A stretch of DNA of 64,000 bases from Clavelina lepadiformis (Eukaryota > Chordata > Ascidiacea > Aplousobranchia > Clavelinidae). Shown here one piece after another: positions 1 through 11,571 of this stretch (the stretch's first letter is position 1; every line of letters begins with the position of its first letter). A program made the translations under genes and the position numbers. The stretch is from NCBI RefSeq assembly GCF_947623445.1, contig NC_135242.1, positions 1,984,001-2,048,000 on the forward strand. Reading direction: 5' to 3'. The notes under the pieces are model-generated. The model made no database searches, was not told the DNA's origin, and worked only from the letters and a program-made list of their open reading frames with translations.

Positions 1-570
1 TTTCCATAAAAAAATATGTACTTGGCGAGATATTAGTGTTTGCCGAAATATTAATCAGCAAACAAATCAAACTTTGGGTTAAAAATCATAGAAAAAGAAT
101 AGAAAAATGAATGAGGTTTTAAGAAGAAAATAAAGTGATTTGGTACCTTAACCCGTGTTTGTTTTATCAAAGTATGTGAAGATTTAACAATTCAGCAACA
201 AGTCACAATGGCAATGGTAAGACAGTGCCACTTGATGGTGTGAATGACATTCATCGATTAACTGGCATTGATTGATTGATTGATTGACATTGATTAATTA
301 TAAACTACATGAAAAACACAAATACCATGCAAAACGCAGTTAGAACATTAACAAAGTTAAAGAAGTCAATAATTTTGTTTATTCCTAGACTTTAAAAATA
401 CAAATACAATACAAGTGAATGCATAAACTGATGTAATGCTACAACTAGTCTTGTCAAGCAATCACTGAAGACAATTATTCTTGCTGTTTCAAAATATTTA
501 CATTGCCCTAATTTGAGTTTTAATATGTTTTAATAATTATCACTTCAACATAAATGAATTTTGACAAAAA
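1..570. other. AT-rich intergenic sequence
   Basis: I see no gene, RNA or transposon end here. It is AT-rich, with a short ATTG-repeat-like stretch near 265-290. It lies just 3' of the zinc-finger relic that ends at 583 on the minus strand and may include its 3' untranslated region. Confidence 0.5.
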
Positions 571-582
571 AAACAAACAATG

Positions 583-2873
583 TCAAGGTAGCTTTCCTGT
601 GTGAACAGTTTCATGAATTCGCAAAGTGCTCTTTTGGGAAAATGACTTTTGACATATATGGCATTGATAAGGTCGCTCTCCAGTGTGCGTTCTCATATGA
701 TCTTTTAAATGGTGGCTAAGGGTAAATGACTTGTGACACACCTGGCATTGATAAGGTCGCTCTCCAGAGTGGATTTTCATATGAGTTTTTATATTACTGC
801 TATATGAAAATGACTTGTGGCACACCTGGCATTGATAAGGTCGCTCTCCAGTGTGAGTTCTAATATGAGCTTTTAAACTGCTGCTTCTGAAAAATGACTT
901 GTGGCACATATCGCATTGATAAGGTCGCTCTCCAGTGTGAGTTCTAATATGATTTTGCAAACTGCCATTTTGGATAAATGACTTGTGACAAACTTGGCAT
1001 TGATAAGGTCGCTCTCCGGTGTGGACTCTCATATGAGTTTTCAAATTGCAGCTTTGAGTAAATGACTTGTGACACACCTGGCATTGATAATTACGTTCTC
1101 CAGTATGAGTTCTCATATGAGTTTTTAAACTACTCCTAATGGAAAATTTATGGTGACACACCTGACATTGATAAGGTCGCTCTACAGCAGGGGTGTCAAA
1201 CTCAATCGCACCAAGGGCCAAAACTGAAAACTTATTTAACCCCGCGGGCCGAAAGGACAAAACTTGATTAAACGTTTCGTGACACGAGTACAAGAATTGG
1301 AACAGGCAGCGAAACAACACCAAATTTTTGATGTTTTTGACTATTTTTGACTGGGCTATTTTTGATTATTCTTCTCTTACATCATTATGTTTCATTCCTC
1401 TCCTTGCAAAAGCATTAAAAAATTAACAAATAATAATGAAAAAAGCAGCCGAGATTACTAGTGTTAGAATAAATCGATTTATTCTATCGTATGATGGGGC
1501 AACTGCTGTGATGCTGTTGTGATGATTTTATAAAATTGTTTGCAAATCGAATGCCGCATAGACTACGGAAATCGGCAAAGCAAAGCATTGCGTTACGTGT
1601 CGCCTATGCATGACTTCCGGTGTATAGTTATAATTCGTGACGTGAGTTATTCTTTCATTTACAGCTATTCGTTGCGTCACAGTCTACGAAGTTAACCATA
1701 GAAAGTGGTCGACTTTATTATGTAGCTGTCCCAATGTCTTATTTAATGTAATCGTTTAAACAAGAAACAATATAAACACTTTAAATAGTTGTCGAGGTGT
1801 ACAATTGATTCTAAGATTAAGAGAAGCGAAACAACGACCTGAGACTCATTTCACTTCGAGGACAGACAACAATTCTACAGACAAACTTTGTAATTGAAGT
1901 GATCGTCCTTACAGGCTAAGGAACGATAAACAATCATTTCATTACACTGTATTGTGAGATTTGTTAAAATCATGTTTCTTGCTTGAATAAAGTAACTTAT
2001 ACTGTAAAATAATCTCGCGGGCCGGAAATAGTTCAATGTATAAAATAACATTGCGGGCCAAATTTTATTGTAAAGTGGGCCGGATGTGGCCCGCGGGCCG
2101 GGAGTTTGACACCTATGCTCTACAGTATGGATTCTCACATGACGCTGCAAATTTCCATTTTGGGTAAATGACTTTTGACAAACATGACATTGATGAGGTC
2201 GCTCACCTGTGTGAGTTCTTAAATGATCTTTCAAGCATGTTTTGTATTTGAATGATTTGTCGCAAAAATTGCAAGAAAAATGCTTTTCTTTGTTATTTCC
2301 AACAGGAAACTGAGCATCTACTTTGCAAGCATTCTTTCTATTATTTGCGGTGGGTTTATCGAGAAACATTTGCACAGAATCGCTGCATTCTTCATCTGAG
2401 TTTATTTTATTACAAATTTGTGGTTTAACAATTTTGACTGTGGCATTTACTTCAATGTCAGATTGGGGAGGAAATTTTTTTAACATGGATATATTTGGGT
2501 CATCAATATCAGTCTGTGAAACCTCATATTCTTCCAACAGCAAAGGTTCTTCTTTGATAGCTTCAAAAAGAGGAAAGACTGGTGCCTTCTCAGAATAAAC
2601 ATCTTCAATATTAAGGCTGATATCTGAGTTTACAACTGTTGTTTGCGATGTTTCTTAAACTGGCATTGCATTGTTCATGGTTTCAGTTTTCTTTATCTCT
2701 GCAAGAAGCGTTGAAATCACATCTTCCATGTTTTCTTGCATTTTTACAAATTCCTTCTTCATATCTTGTCGCATTGATTTAAATTCTTGTGAAATCATAT
2801 CACTGATTGCTTTTAATAAAACGTCAACTTGCATACCAACTGGCTGACAATCCATTGTCTGATTATCATACAA
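583..2873 (-). pseudogene. C2H2 zinc-finger gene split by a hAT-like element
   Basis: Minus-strand member of the local family. The N-terminal helical module starts near 2852 (MDCQPVG), followed by the acidic linker and two fingers down to 2118. Seven more fingers run from 1187 to 583, ending in a complete terminal finger (CHICQKSFSQKSTLRIHE) and HTGKLP. The two halves are separated by an element at 1188-2117. Dropping it with one copy of its 8-bp target duplication rejoins the finger-2/finger-3 linker in frame (HTV-ERPYQC). A second lesion is a TAA at 2655-2657, where paralogues have a Glu codon after NNAMPV, so the gene would still be cut after the N-terminal module. A product would be a DNA-binding nuclear protein by family. 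The lesions argue for a recently dead gene. Confidence 0.85.
1188..2117. mobile_element. non-autonomous hAT-like element
   Basis: 930 bp bounded by inverted ends, CAGGGGTGTCAAACTC on the left and GAGTTTGACACCTATG on the right. It is flanked by a perfect 8-bp duplication CTCTACAG at 1180-1187 and 2118-2125. The 8-bp duplication and CAGGGGTGTCAAACTC-type ends are typical of hAT transposons. No transposase-like frame is visible, so it must have depended on another copy. It sits inside zinc-finger coding sequence. Confidence 0.9.
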
Positions 2874-2879
2874 CTTTAA

Positions 2880-3550
2880 AACCTATTTGCTGAAAAAAAC
2901 TTAAAATATCGGAAGATTTTCTTGATAGAGGAAAAACTGATAACGTGTAACCAAAACCATTGGAATAAAAATAATAAATCTAAATAAACTTTTTCAAAAA
3001 TCACTTCAAAGTACAGAACAGCAGTGATTGTCACATACAAAAATGAAAATCAAAAAGATTCCCTGTTGTTTTAAAAAATAGGTTTCTAAAGACTTCTGCA
3101 TAGTTTCAACATGTAAAACACACGAAATCATCTTAATTGACATTACACACCAGTTTGACCTAAACTAACCCACAATTGGCACACACCATAAACAGTGCTC
3201 AAATCAATTAAAAATTTTAGAGCAACCCTTTTAGGAAAGTTATATATATTCGAAATAAATGTTAAAGTCTGTTTGATGTGTTGTTGAAAATCACTGATCA
3301 ATGACCATTGGTTTGATTGAAACGTTTTGGGTTCACTTCAGATCGTCATATCATAGTATTAGTGAAAACTATTCAAAACCGTTTCAACAGTTTTTCAATT
3401 TTTTAAATAAGTAGTTTTCGTCCACAATGAAATTGGAACACATCTTTTAACTTAATCACTACTAGAAAACTAAACATTTGATAATTATAAAATGTTTTTT
3501 ATGCCAAAAACGACCAATACAGTGCAGTTTTATATTTCATGAAATATAGA
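2880..3550. other. intergenic, part of duplicated flank
   Basis: This is upstream flank of the 583-2873 relic. A pyrimidine-poor acceptor-like site lies shortly upstream of the start. Sequence from about 3000 to 3330 recurs near 6340-6720, 16255-16560 and 19380-19690, including the string around AAACACACGAAATCATC. From about 3390 it enters the block repeated at 13430. I see no gene. Confidence 0.5.
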
Positions 3551-3553
3551 AAG

Positions 3554-4740
3554 TCACCAATAAAACATGTAACAGCGGAAAACTAACATGCAAATAAATT
3601 GAAGCAAAATTTGGATGAATGGTTTGTAATGTTTTTTAAAGTTAAATTTTTGTCCAAACGCCTTTTTACAATATTTGCCTTTGTATGGTCGTGTCCTAGT
3701 GTGAGTTCTAATATGTCTTAACAAATATCCCTTCAACGCAAATGACTGCTGACAAAAAAATCATTGTAAAGGTGGCTTTCAAGTGTGAATAGTGACATGA
3801 CTCCACAAATGACATTTTTGGGAAACCAACTTTGGACGCATCTGGCACATCTTTTCACACACATTGCATTAATAAGGTGTCTCAAGTGTGTGAGTTCTCA
3901 TATCAGTTTTCAAATACATGCTTTGTTTAAATGAATTTCACACACCCAGCATTGATAAGGTTGCTTTTCCGTGTGGGTTCTCGTGTGACGCTGGAGAGGG
4001 TTTAGTTCGGTAAATGACTTGTGATACAACTGGCATTGATAAGGTTGTTCGCCCGTTCCAGATCAAGTTTGTTTTGTGTTGGAATGATTTATCACAAAAC
4101 TTGCAGAAAAAATGTGTTTCTTTGTCACTTCAACCAGACATATGAGCATCGAGCATGTATTGACTTTACTATTTTCGGCAGATTTATCAAGGAACATTTC
4201 TACAGGATCGCTACATTGTTCATTTGAATTTCTTTCAATACAGCTATGTGGCTCAACAACTTTAACTACGGCATTTACTCCATTCTCTGATTAAGGAGGA
4301 AACTTATTTAACATGGATATACTTGGGTCATCAGTCTCAGTCTGTGAAACCTCATATTCTTCCAACTACAAAAGTTCTTCTGTGATAGCTTCAACTTGAG
4401 GAAGAACTGATGCATTCTTAGAATAAACTCCATCAATATAAACACCGAAGTCAGATTCTACAACTGATACTTGCGATGTTTCTTCAGTTGGAATTGCATT
4501 TTTCAGAGTTTCAGCTTTCTTTGTTTCTGCAACAAACTTTGCAACCATATCTTCAATGTTTTCCAGAATTACAATACAACAGAAACCATAACTTTTCTTG
4601 TATTTTAAAAAGCTCAATCTTCATACCTTGTCGCATTAGTTTTAATTCTTGTAAAATTAGATCCTTGATTGCATTCAACAAAACGTTAACGTCAACGTAC
4701 ATTATCTGGATGAAACTTCCTACTACTACAACAATCCATA
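3554..4740 (-). pseudogene. degenerate C2H2 zinc-finger gene (block A)
   Basis: N-terminal module and linker pieces are readable at 4740-4366 (coiled-coil-like, then VYSKNASVLPQVEAITEELL followed by a stop). Degenerate fingers continue to 3554, including LRHIRTHTRTRPYKGKYCKKAF. Several fingers have lost a Cys or His and the frame changes repeatedly. The same relic, independently decayed, is at 13629-14960, so both copies descend from one duplicated block. Confidence 0.75.
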
Positions 4741-5339
4741 CTGATATAGCAGTTATTATTGTACAAGTAGCAACCTATTTCTTGAGAAAAAATAAGGCGA
4801 GAGATTGTAACAAAAGAGAAACATTGTCATAAAAAATCATGTTCAAAAACAAAAAACATGACAAATTTTAACATGCAAATCTCAGCAACGATTACCTTTA
4901 TGACAAACTCCTCTTCCAGTCTTATGTACTTGAGCAATTTGTTATCATTACATAGAAAAGCATAAACCTATATGTTATCCATTATTGTGAAATACTCAAG
5001 ACTAGACTTTGAAACTATTTCCGTATTTCTTTAACGTTCAATTTGAACTCATACCAGAATTTTACTCTATAAATTGCTTTCAATATATACAATGTCTACT
5101 TGCAAATATCCTCAATGACGCCCTGCACATTACAGCAAACTGAACCAAATAAACTAAAACTGCAGAAACGGATAAAATTGAATTCATAGCATATCAATAT
5201 GATTAACAGATAGGATAAAATAGAAAGATGAATAAACTGTTTACAAATAATATTAAGCAAGCAAATTTGCCGTAAGATCTATTAAACTATCTCCATTTGT
5301 ATGGAAATTCTACCAGTATAAATTCTTATATGTTTTACA

Positions 5340-6070
5340 ATTCAAACCAAGTGCAGCCATGCATTTAACCCCGCAATAAGAACAGAAGTTTTCCAGTACA
5401 GGTGTTCAATGCTCATATAAGCGATCAATCTTAAGCTTCGTGAAAAACATTTGTGACAGATCTGGCATGGATAAGGTCACTTTGAGTGCAAGACCAAATG
5501 AGTCTGCAACTTTAAATTGTGTTTGATGTAGTTACTAGTTACCACAAAAAATGCAAAAGAAAAATTTGTTTGTCTTTTTAATCAAAGCGCGAATTATGAT
5601 TTTGTTGGTATTGCTTTTACCACTTGCTGTATATTTATTGAAATGTTATTCATAGTATCGTGGCATTCTTCATTTGATTTTCTGTCAACAAAAGTTTGAA
5701 GAACTGACATTTTTATTTGTGATAAGTTCCTTAATCTATGATTGAGGGTGAGAGTCTACTTTGTATAGCATCCTTAACTACAGAAGTAATTGCATCACTA
5801 GATTTGGTTTGGGAAACCTTCTTCTCAGAACAAGTTTCCTGAAAACAAAACTGCATTGCATTGTTCAAACTGCATTGCATTGTTCATGATTTCAACTTTC
5901 TTTGTTTCTGCAAGAATCTTTGAAACCATATCTTCCATGTTTTCTTGCACTTTTGCAAATTCCATCTTCATATCTTGTCACATTGATTTAAATTCTTGTA
6001 AAATGGCATTAACGTGACAGTTAGTTTTCAATGCAGCATCAACTTGCATTGTACCAAGGTCACGTTCCAT
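5340..6070 (-). pseudogene. short two-finger C2H2 gene relic, MERD type (copy 1)
   Basis: This is the same gene type as 15467-16199 and 18330-19111. It starts with MERD at 6068-6070 and has a helical N-terminal part homologous to the main family. A linker containing EKKVSQTKSSDAITSV follows, then two poorly conserved fingers near 5560-5400 (C-x2-C and H-x3-H pairs). Here the N-terminal part has an in-frame stop near 5985 and part of the linker is duplicated or replaced (CNAVQ-like repeat near 5845-5885). It is non-coding in its present state. Confidence 0.65.
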
Positions 6071-6499
6071 AGTTCACGTTAATAATGAATTAAACTAATT
6101 ACAACCTACTTCCTGAAAAAATTGGTTGCTTTAAAAAACAAGAATGGTACAATTAATGATAGGCGCCGACTTAAAGGGATACAGGATGGCCACATCAGTC
6201 GACGATTGTTGCAACAGGATGGCGACCACCACGTTGTCATGGTCCAATTTTATCACAAACACATCTTGCATAGCATAAAGTAAACTACTCGACATACAAC
6301 TACAACATTTTTAGGACTCAATTTTCAAAATTTACTACAAAGTAAAGAACAGCAGTGACTGTCATATACAAAAACAAAAATCAAAAAGTTTCCATGTTGT
6401 TTTAAAAAAATGTTTTTAAGGATTTCTGATTTAAGGATTTTTAAGGTTCACGATACAAAACACATGAAACCACCTTAAATAAATTTACGCACCATAAAC

Positions 6500-6556
6500 A
6501 GTGGTACACACACACACACAGCTGGCACACACACACACACAGCTGGCACACACCAT
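6500..6556. repeat. (AC)n microsatellite
   Basis: Two short AC tracts separated by AGCTGGCAC. The AGCTGGCAC unit repeats, so replication slippage here copied a unit larger than two bases. Confidence 0.9.
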
Positions 6557-6779
6557 AAACAGCGTTCAAATTACTTAAAAAATCTTAGAGCAACACATTT
6601 AGGAAAGTTATATCCGAATTAATTGTAAAAGTCTCTTTGATGTTTTGTTGAAAATCCCTGATCAATGACGATGGGTTTGATTGAAACGTTTTAGGTTCAC
6701 TTCAGATCATCATATCATACTATTTGTACGATCCAATCCAATCGTTACAACAGTTTTGTTTATGACATCATTGTTCAAT

Positions 6780-7440
6780 TTAATAATGATTAATAACGTT
6801 TCAAATTGCCTTGCTTGCTAGAGTTTTTTCAACTTGGTTAAACAATCGTTTTAATGTAAACAATGCCTCAGCAAGATGCGATAAAATGTCATCACAAACA
6901 ATACTTCTAGACATTACTTTGTCATATTGCTAAGGAATTCAACCAAAAAGACAAACAAAATGCAACGCATAACGGTAATAGGAGTCTTAGGAAAACACAT
7001 ACTTGTGATGTTTCTTTAGTGGGACATTGCATTGTTCATGGTTTCAGTTTCCTTTGTTTCTTCCATCTGCATATCGAATCGCATTGATTTGAATTCTTGT
7101 GATATCATATTACTGATTGCTTTCGATAAAACATCCAGTCGCGTATTATCGGGATGACATTCCATGGTTTGATGGTGCTATAATCGGTAGTCATATGATC
7201 TTGCAAATCGGTTCTTCCGGTTACCGACATGAGACACGCTTGGCATTGATGAGGTTGCTCTTCAGTGTGAGTTATCATATGAGTTTTCAAATTGCTGGTT
7301 TGGGTAAATGAATTTTCACACACCTAGCATTGATCAACTTCCTGAAAAAACAACCTATTTGCCAAAAACAACTACATAGTGCAACTTTATGTTTCATGAA
7401 ACATACAAAGTTTTTAATAAAACATGTGAAAGTGGACAAA
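6780..7440 (-). pseudogene. zinc-finger relic, block D copy 1
   Basis: One of four copies (others at about 8430-9240, 19770-20800 and 36250-37090) that begin with the sequence around TTAATAACGTTTCAAATTGCC. It holds a fragment of the N-terminal helical module (about 7150-7030, SMRFDMQMEET-like) preceded by finger remnants: CENSFTQTSNLKTHMITH and CQACLMSVTGRTDLQDHM. Fingers lie 5' of the N-terminal module, so the order is scrambled relative to a working gene. Confidence 0.65.
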
Positions 7441-7489
7441 TAAAACACAAACAAATAGATGCAGCATCTGGATGAATGGTTTGTAAATG

Positions 7490-8420
7490 TTTTTCAAGGC
7501 TAAGTTTTGGTCCAAAGATCTTTTCAAAATATTTATAGTGCCCCAATGTGAATTTTAATATGTGTTCATAATTATTGATTCAACGTAAACGACTTGTGAC
7601 AAAAAAAAACATTTTCAAGGTCGCTTTCCAGTGTGAATAGTTTCTTGAATTCGCAAATTGCTCTTTTGGGAAATAGAATTTTGACACACTTGGTATTAAT
7701 ATGGTCATTCTCCATTGTGAACACTCATATGATATTTTAAATTGTTGCTTTGAGTAAATGACTTGTGACACACCTGGCATTGACAAGGTCGTTCACCAGT
7801 GTGAACTCTCATATGAGATTGCAAATTACATTTTGGATAAATGACTTGAGACAAATTCGGAATTCTATGAACTTTCAAACTGCTGTTTTCGGAAAATGAC
7901 TTGTGGCACATATTGCATTGATAATGTCGCTCTCCAGTGTGAGTTCTCATATGAGTTCTCAAATTGCTGCTAGCGGAAAAGGACTTGCGGCATACATCGC
8001 ATTGATAAGGTCGCTCTCCAGTGTGTGTTCTTATATGAGCTTTCAAATTGCTGGTATCTGACTATGACTAGTAGCACATATTGCATTGATAAGGTCGTTC
8101 TCCAGTGTGAGTTCTCAAATGATTTTTCAAATTGCTGCTAACGGAAAATGACTTGTGGCAAACATCGCATTGATAAGGTCGCTCTCCGGTGTGGATTACC
8201 ATATAACGCTGCAAACTGCTATTTCGGGTACATGACTCTTGAAAAATTTGGCATTGATAAGGTCGCTCTCCTGCGTGAGTTCTTGGATGATCTTTCAAGT
8301 TTTTTCTGTATTTGAATGATTTATCACTAAAAATTGCAAGAAAAATGCTTTTCATTGTTTTTTCCAACAAACAACTGAGCATCAACTTTGCAAGCATTGA
8401 TTCTTTCACTTGCAGTAGAT
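7490..8420 (-). pseudogene. C2H2 zinc-finger array without N-terminal module
   Basis: About nine fingers run from 8409 (FSDKSFKYRKNLKDH) to about 7620, where a degenerate terminal finger and HTGK-like end are visible. The first finger has lost its first Cys. One finger is interrupted by a stop near 8068. Another has lost a segment of finger plus linker near 7850 (ENSSLKVHRIPNLSQVIYP). The sequence breaks off at about 8420, within the linker, where block D copy 2 begins. No start codon with the family N-terminus remains. Confidence 0.8.
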
Positions 8421-8429
8421 TTATGCAGT

Positions 8430-9240
8430 AGATTTATTTAGTTTTAACGTTTCAAATTGCCTTGCTTGGTTGAGTTTTTAACCTGGTTAAACAATCGGTT
8501 TAATGTAAACAATGCCTTAGCGAGATGTGATAAATTTCCTTACACACAACGTTAGTAGATATTACTTTGTCATCCTGCTAAAGAATTCAAGGGAAAAGAC
8601 AAACAAAATGCAACGCATAACGGTAATGCGAGTCTTGGGAAAACACATACTTGTGATCTAACACTAATGGTAGTGATGTTTCTTCAGTGGGACATTGCAT
8701 TGATCATGGTTTCAGTTTCCTTTGTTTCTTCCATCTGCATATCGAATAGCATTGATTTGAATTTTTGTGATATCATATCACTGATTGCCTTGAATAAAAC
8801 ATCAACTTGCATATTATCTGGATGACATTCCATGGTTTGATCGTGCTATAATAGATAGTCGCATGATCTTGCAAATTGGTGCTTCTGTTTAATGATATGT
8901 GACTTGCCTGGTATTGATAAGGTTGCTCATCAGTGTGAGTTATCGTATGAGTTTTCAATTTGAAGCTTTGAGTAAATGACTTTTCACACACCTGGCAGTG
9001 ATAATTATGCAATACGATGTGGATTCTCATATGATTTTTGAAATAATTACTTTGAGAAAATGTTTTAATAAGTGTTAATAAGCATCGTTTCAACGTAAAC
9101 GTCTTTTGACCATAAAAAAAACAAACATTGTTAACGTTGCTTTCCAGTGTGAATAGTTTCATGAATTCGCAAATTGCTCTTTTGGGAAAAGGAATATTGA
9201 CACACTTGGCAATAATAAGGTCAATCTCCATTGTGGATTC
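8430..9240 (-). pseudogene. zinc-finger relic, block D copy 2
   Basis: It begins with the shared block D sequence and contains the scrambled arrangement of N-terminal helical fragment (about 8800-8700) and fingers (CEKSFTQSFKLKTHTITH, a second finger with C-x2-C changed to Y/S, and a third near 9050). The high-coordinate end abuts and partly overlaps the last finger of the next gene. Frames are open only in pieces. Confidence 0.65.
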
Positions 9241-10573
9241 TCATATGAGCTTTTAAATGGTTGCTTTGGGTAAATGACTTGTGACAAACCTGGCATTGAT
9301 AAGGTCGCTCTCCAGTGTGGATTCTCATATGAGTTTTCAAACTACTGCTATCTGAAAATGACTTGTGGCACACTTGGCATTGATAAGGGCGCTCTCCTGT
9401 ATGGATTCTCATATGAGCTTGCAAACTTCCATTTTTGATAAATGACTTGTGACAAATTTGGCATTGATAAGGTCGTTCACCTGTGTGAGTTCTTTTATGA
9501 GTTTTCAAAATGCTGCTAACGGAAAACGATTTGTGGCACACCTCGCATTGATAAGGTCGCTCTCCAGTGTGGATTCTCATATGATATTTTAAACTGCTGC
9601 TAATAAAAAATGACTTGTGGCACACATCGCATTGATAAGGTCGCTCTCCAGTGTGAGTTCTCATATGAGCTTGCAAATTTCCATTCTGGATAAATGACTT
9701 GTGGCACACATCGCATAGATAAGGTCGCTCACCTGTGTGAGTTCTTAAATGAACTTTCAAGTTTCTTTTGCATTTAAAGGATCTATCACAAAAATTGCAA
9801 GAAAAATGCTTTTCTTTGTTATTTCCAACAAGCAACTGAGCATCAACTTTGCAAGCATTGATTTTTTCACTTGCAGTAGATTTATTGAGAAACATCTCCA
9901 CAGAATCGCTGCATTCTTCATCTGAATTTCTTGCAACACAGCTTTGTGGTTTAACAATTTTGATTGTGGTATTTACTCCAATATCTGATTGAGGAAGAAA
10001 TTTATTTAACATGGATATATTTTGGTCATCAATCTCAGTCTGTGAAACTGCATATTTATGCAACGACAAAGGTTCTTCTTTAATAACATCAAATTGAGGA
10101 TAAAATGATGCCTTTTCAGAATGATCTTCTTCAATACAGGTTTGGGGGTCAACAGTTTTAACTGCGGCATTTACTTCAATCTCCGATTGATGAGAAAACT
10201 TATTTGACATGGACGTACTTGGATCATCCATTTCAGAAACCTCCCAATGCCGCAACAGCAAAGGTTCTTCTTTGATAGCATCAACAGTAGGAAGAACTGA
10301 TGCATTCTGAGAATAAACTTCTTTAATACAAATGCCGATATCAGATTCTACATCTAATGCTTGTGACGTTTTATTAATCGGTATTGCATTGTTTATGGTT
10401 TCAGCTTTCTTTGTTTCTGGCAATATCTTTGAAACCATATCTTCCATATTTTCTTTCAATTTTGAAAATTCTATCTTCATATCTTGTCGCATTGCTTTGA
10501 ATTCTTGTGAAATTAGATCACTGATTGCTTTCAATAAAAAATCAATATGAATATTATCTGGATGACACTCCAT
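9221..10573 (-). CDS. C2H2 zinc-finger protein, 7 fingers
   Basis: I start at the MECHPDN codon (10571-10573), which matches the start of most paralogues, not at a Met 14 codons upstream. The product is 450 residues. Residues 1-65 form the helical N-terminal module. Two tandem acidic linkers follow, each with an IKEEPL core. Seven fingers (C-x2-C-x12-H-x3-H) are joined by TGERPYQC. All metal ligands are present. By family it is a nuclear DNA-binding protein; the target is unknown. The frame ends at TGA right after HNGD. Reading on in the same frame gives a further finger-like stretch (CQVCQYSFSQKSNLRIHE) and HTGK, so the original terminal finger was lost through a CGA-to-TGA type change. Confidence 0.85.
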   Translation of the reverse strand: MECHPDNIHIDFLLKAISDLISQEFKAMRQDMKIEFSKLKENMEDMVSKILPETKKAETINNAIPINKTSQALDVESDIGICIKEVYSQNASVLPTVDAIKEEPLLLRHWEVSEMDDPSTSMSNKFSHQSEIEVNAAVKTVDPQTCIEEDHSEKASFYPQFDVIKEEPLSLHKYAVSQTEIDDQNISMLNKFLPQSDIGVNTTIKIVKPQSCVARNSDEECSDSVEMFLNKSTASEKINACKVDAQLLVGNNKEKHFSCNFCDRSFKCKRNLKVHLRTHTGERPYLCDVCHKSFIQNGNLQAHMRTHTGERPYQCDVCHKSFFISSSLKYHMRIHTGERPYQCEVCHKSFSVSSILKTHKRTHTGERPYQCQICHKSFIKNGSLQAHMRIHTGERPYQCQVCHKSFSDSSSLKTHMRIHTGERPYQCQVCHKSFTQSNHLKAHMRIHNGD

Positions 10574-10619
10574 GGTTTGATTGTGATACAATAAAACTAT
10601 TATAAAACTATACAACTAA

Positions 10620-11060
10620 TGGCTGAAAATGTGAACGGTAAAAAGGTTTAATAAAAAGTAACATTTTAATTTGAATAATAACATGTCAAAACCAAAAAAT
10701 TGAATTAAAATATTAAAAGTAAAAATGCTTGCAGTGACAGAAAATGTAGGATGTGTTTAAAGAGGAACACAAATAACAGGAAATAACCATTTAAATCCCT
10801 ATACATGATGACAGTAATCTATTTCAAAGTCATTTTTTCAAATGTAATTTAGTCAATTACAAAAAAACGTTTTTTCTTAACTCATGACAGCAATTGTTTC
10901 TTAATTAAATAAAACACTTGACTAATGCTTTTTCCACACATAAACATTAATTGTAAAATTAACATTGGACCTACGTGCTCCCAAAAATTGTGAACCAGGT
11001 CAAGTATCATAAACTTTATAGTTTTTCTTAAAAATTAAAAAAAAAAACATCATAATATAT
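10620..11060. other. upstream flank of zinc-finger gene
   Basis: AT-rich, with no gene seen. Parts recur upstream of 25147 and 51079 (for example the CAGTGACAGAAAATG / TGTGACAGTTGGAAG-like stretch), so it is family 5' flank. The 9-bp target duplication of the MULE (GAAATGGGG) is at 11061-11069. Confidence 0.5.
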
Positions 11061-11082
11061 GAAATGGGGGGTGGTTGATCAG

Positions 11083-11162
11083 TTGAGTGACACATTCTTT
11101 TAACGTTCATTTGAGTGACAAATAATTCATGCTCAACTGAATGACAGTTCATTTGAGTGACA
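11083..11162 (+). repeat. left subterminal iterons TTGAGTGACA
   Basis: Exact TTGAGTGACA occurs at 11083-11092, 11111-11120 and 11153-11162, and a variant (CTGAATGACA) lies in between. The complementary array is at the other end of the element. Clustered subterminal motifs in opposite orientation are usual transposase-binding sites in DNA transposons. That function is inferred. Confidence 0.75.
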
Positions 11163-11237
11163 CATTGGTGAGTACTGATCAAACTACTGTAATGGTTGAG
11201 AATTGAATGGCACATACGATATAAATGCAGCCGATAA

Positions 11238-11500
11238 CATGGTTTCCGATGCTCTTCACACAAGTACAACAGAAACCATGTTATCACAACATCGCACCAA
11301 CGCACTAGAAAACATGGTTTCCGTTCCTCTTATCTTGTCCTATCTGTTGCATTTCACACAACATCGCACCGACGCAATAGGCCCTTTACATAAATGCAAC
11401 GGAAATCATGTTATCTGTTGCATTTTGCACAACATTACACCAACGCACAGAAAAAATGGTTTCCGTTGCATTTGTATAAAAAGCAACTGAAACCATATTA
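11238..11500 (+). repeat. dispersed GAAACCATG/CATGGTTTC repeats with TATA-like box
   Basis: Alternating forward and inverted copies of GAAACCATG (or CATGGTTTC) and of CACAACATCGCACC form potential hairpins between the left end and the transposase frame. A TATA-like TATAAAAAG at 11475-11483 lies about 90 bp before the ATG at 11572 and could be the transposase promoter. Confidence 0.5.
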
Positions 11501-11571
11501 GTATAAGTAGAAAGCAGAGCATCTCAGAATAACAGATTAGTTGTGTTACTCCAACTCTACGACTAATAACA

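Larger units (their letters stand above)
3390..6800. repeat. segmental duplication block A (copy 1 of 3)
   Basis: About 3.4 kb closely resembling 13430-16610 in the same orientation. Its middle and right parts also resemble 17580-19850. It carries a long-finger relic (3554-4740) and a short-finger relic (about 5340-6070). Matching landmarks include GTAGTTTTC followed by CACA and AAATTGGGGCACATCTT variants at about 3410 and 13450, and ATGTCTACTTG with AAACTGCAGAAACGG near 5090-5170, 15200-15280 and 18085-18160. Confidence 0.8.

Noticed and set aside
583-1180. CRISPR-like appearance of regularly spaced repeats
   Set aside because: The repeats are coding TGERPYQC linkers every 84 bp on the minus strand in a eukaryotic gene. 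There is no spacer logic and there are no cas genes.
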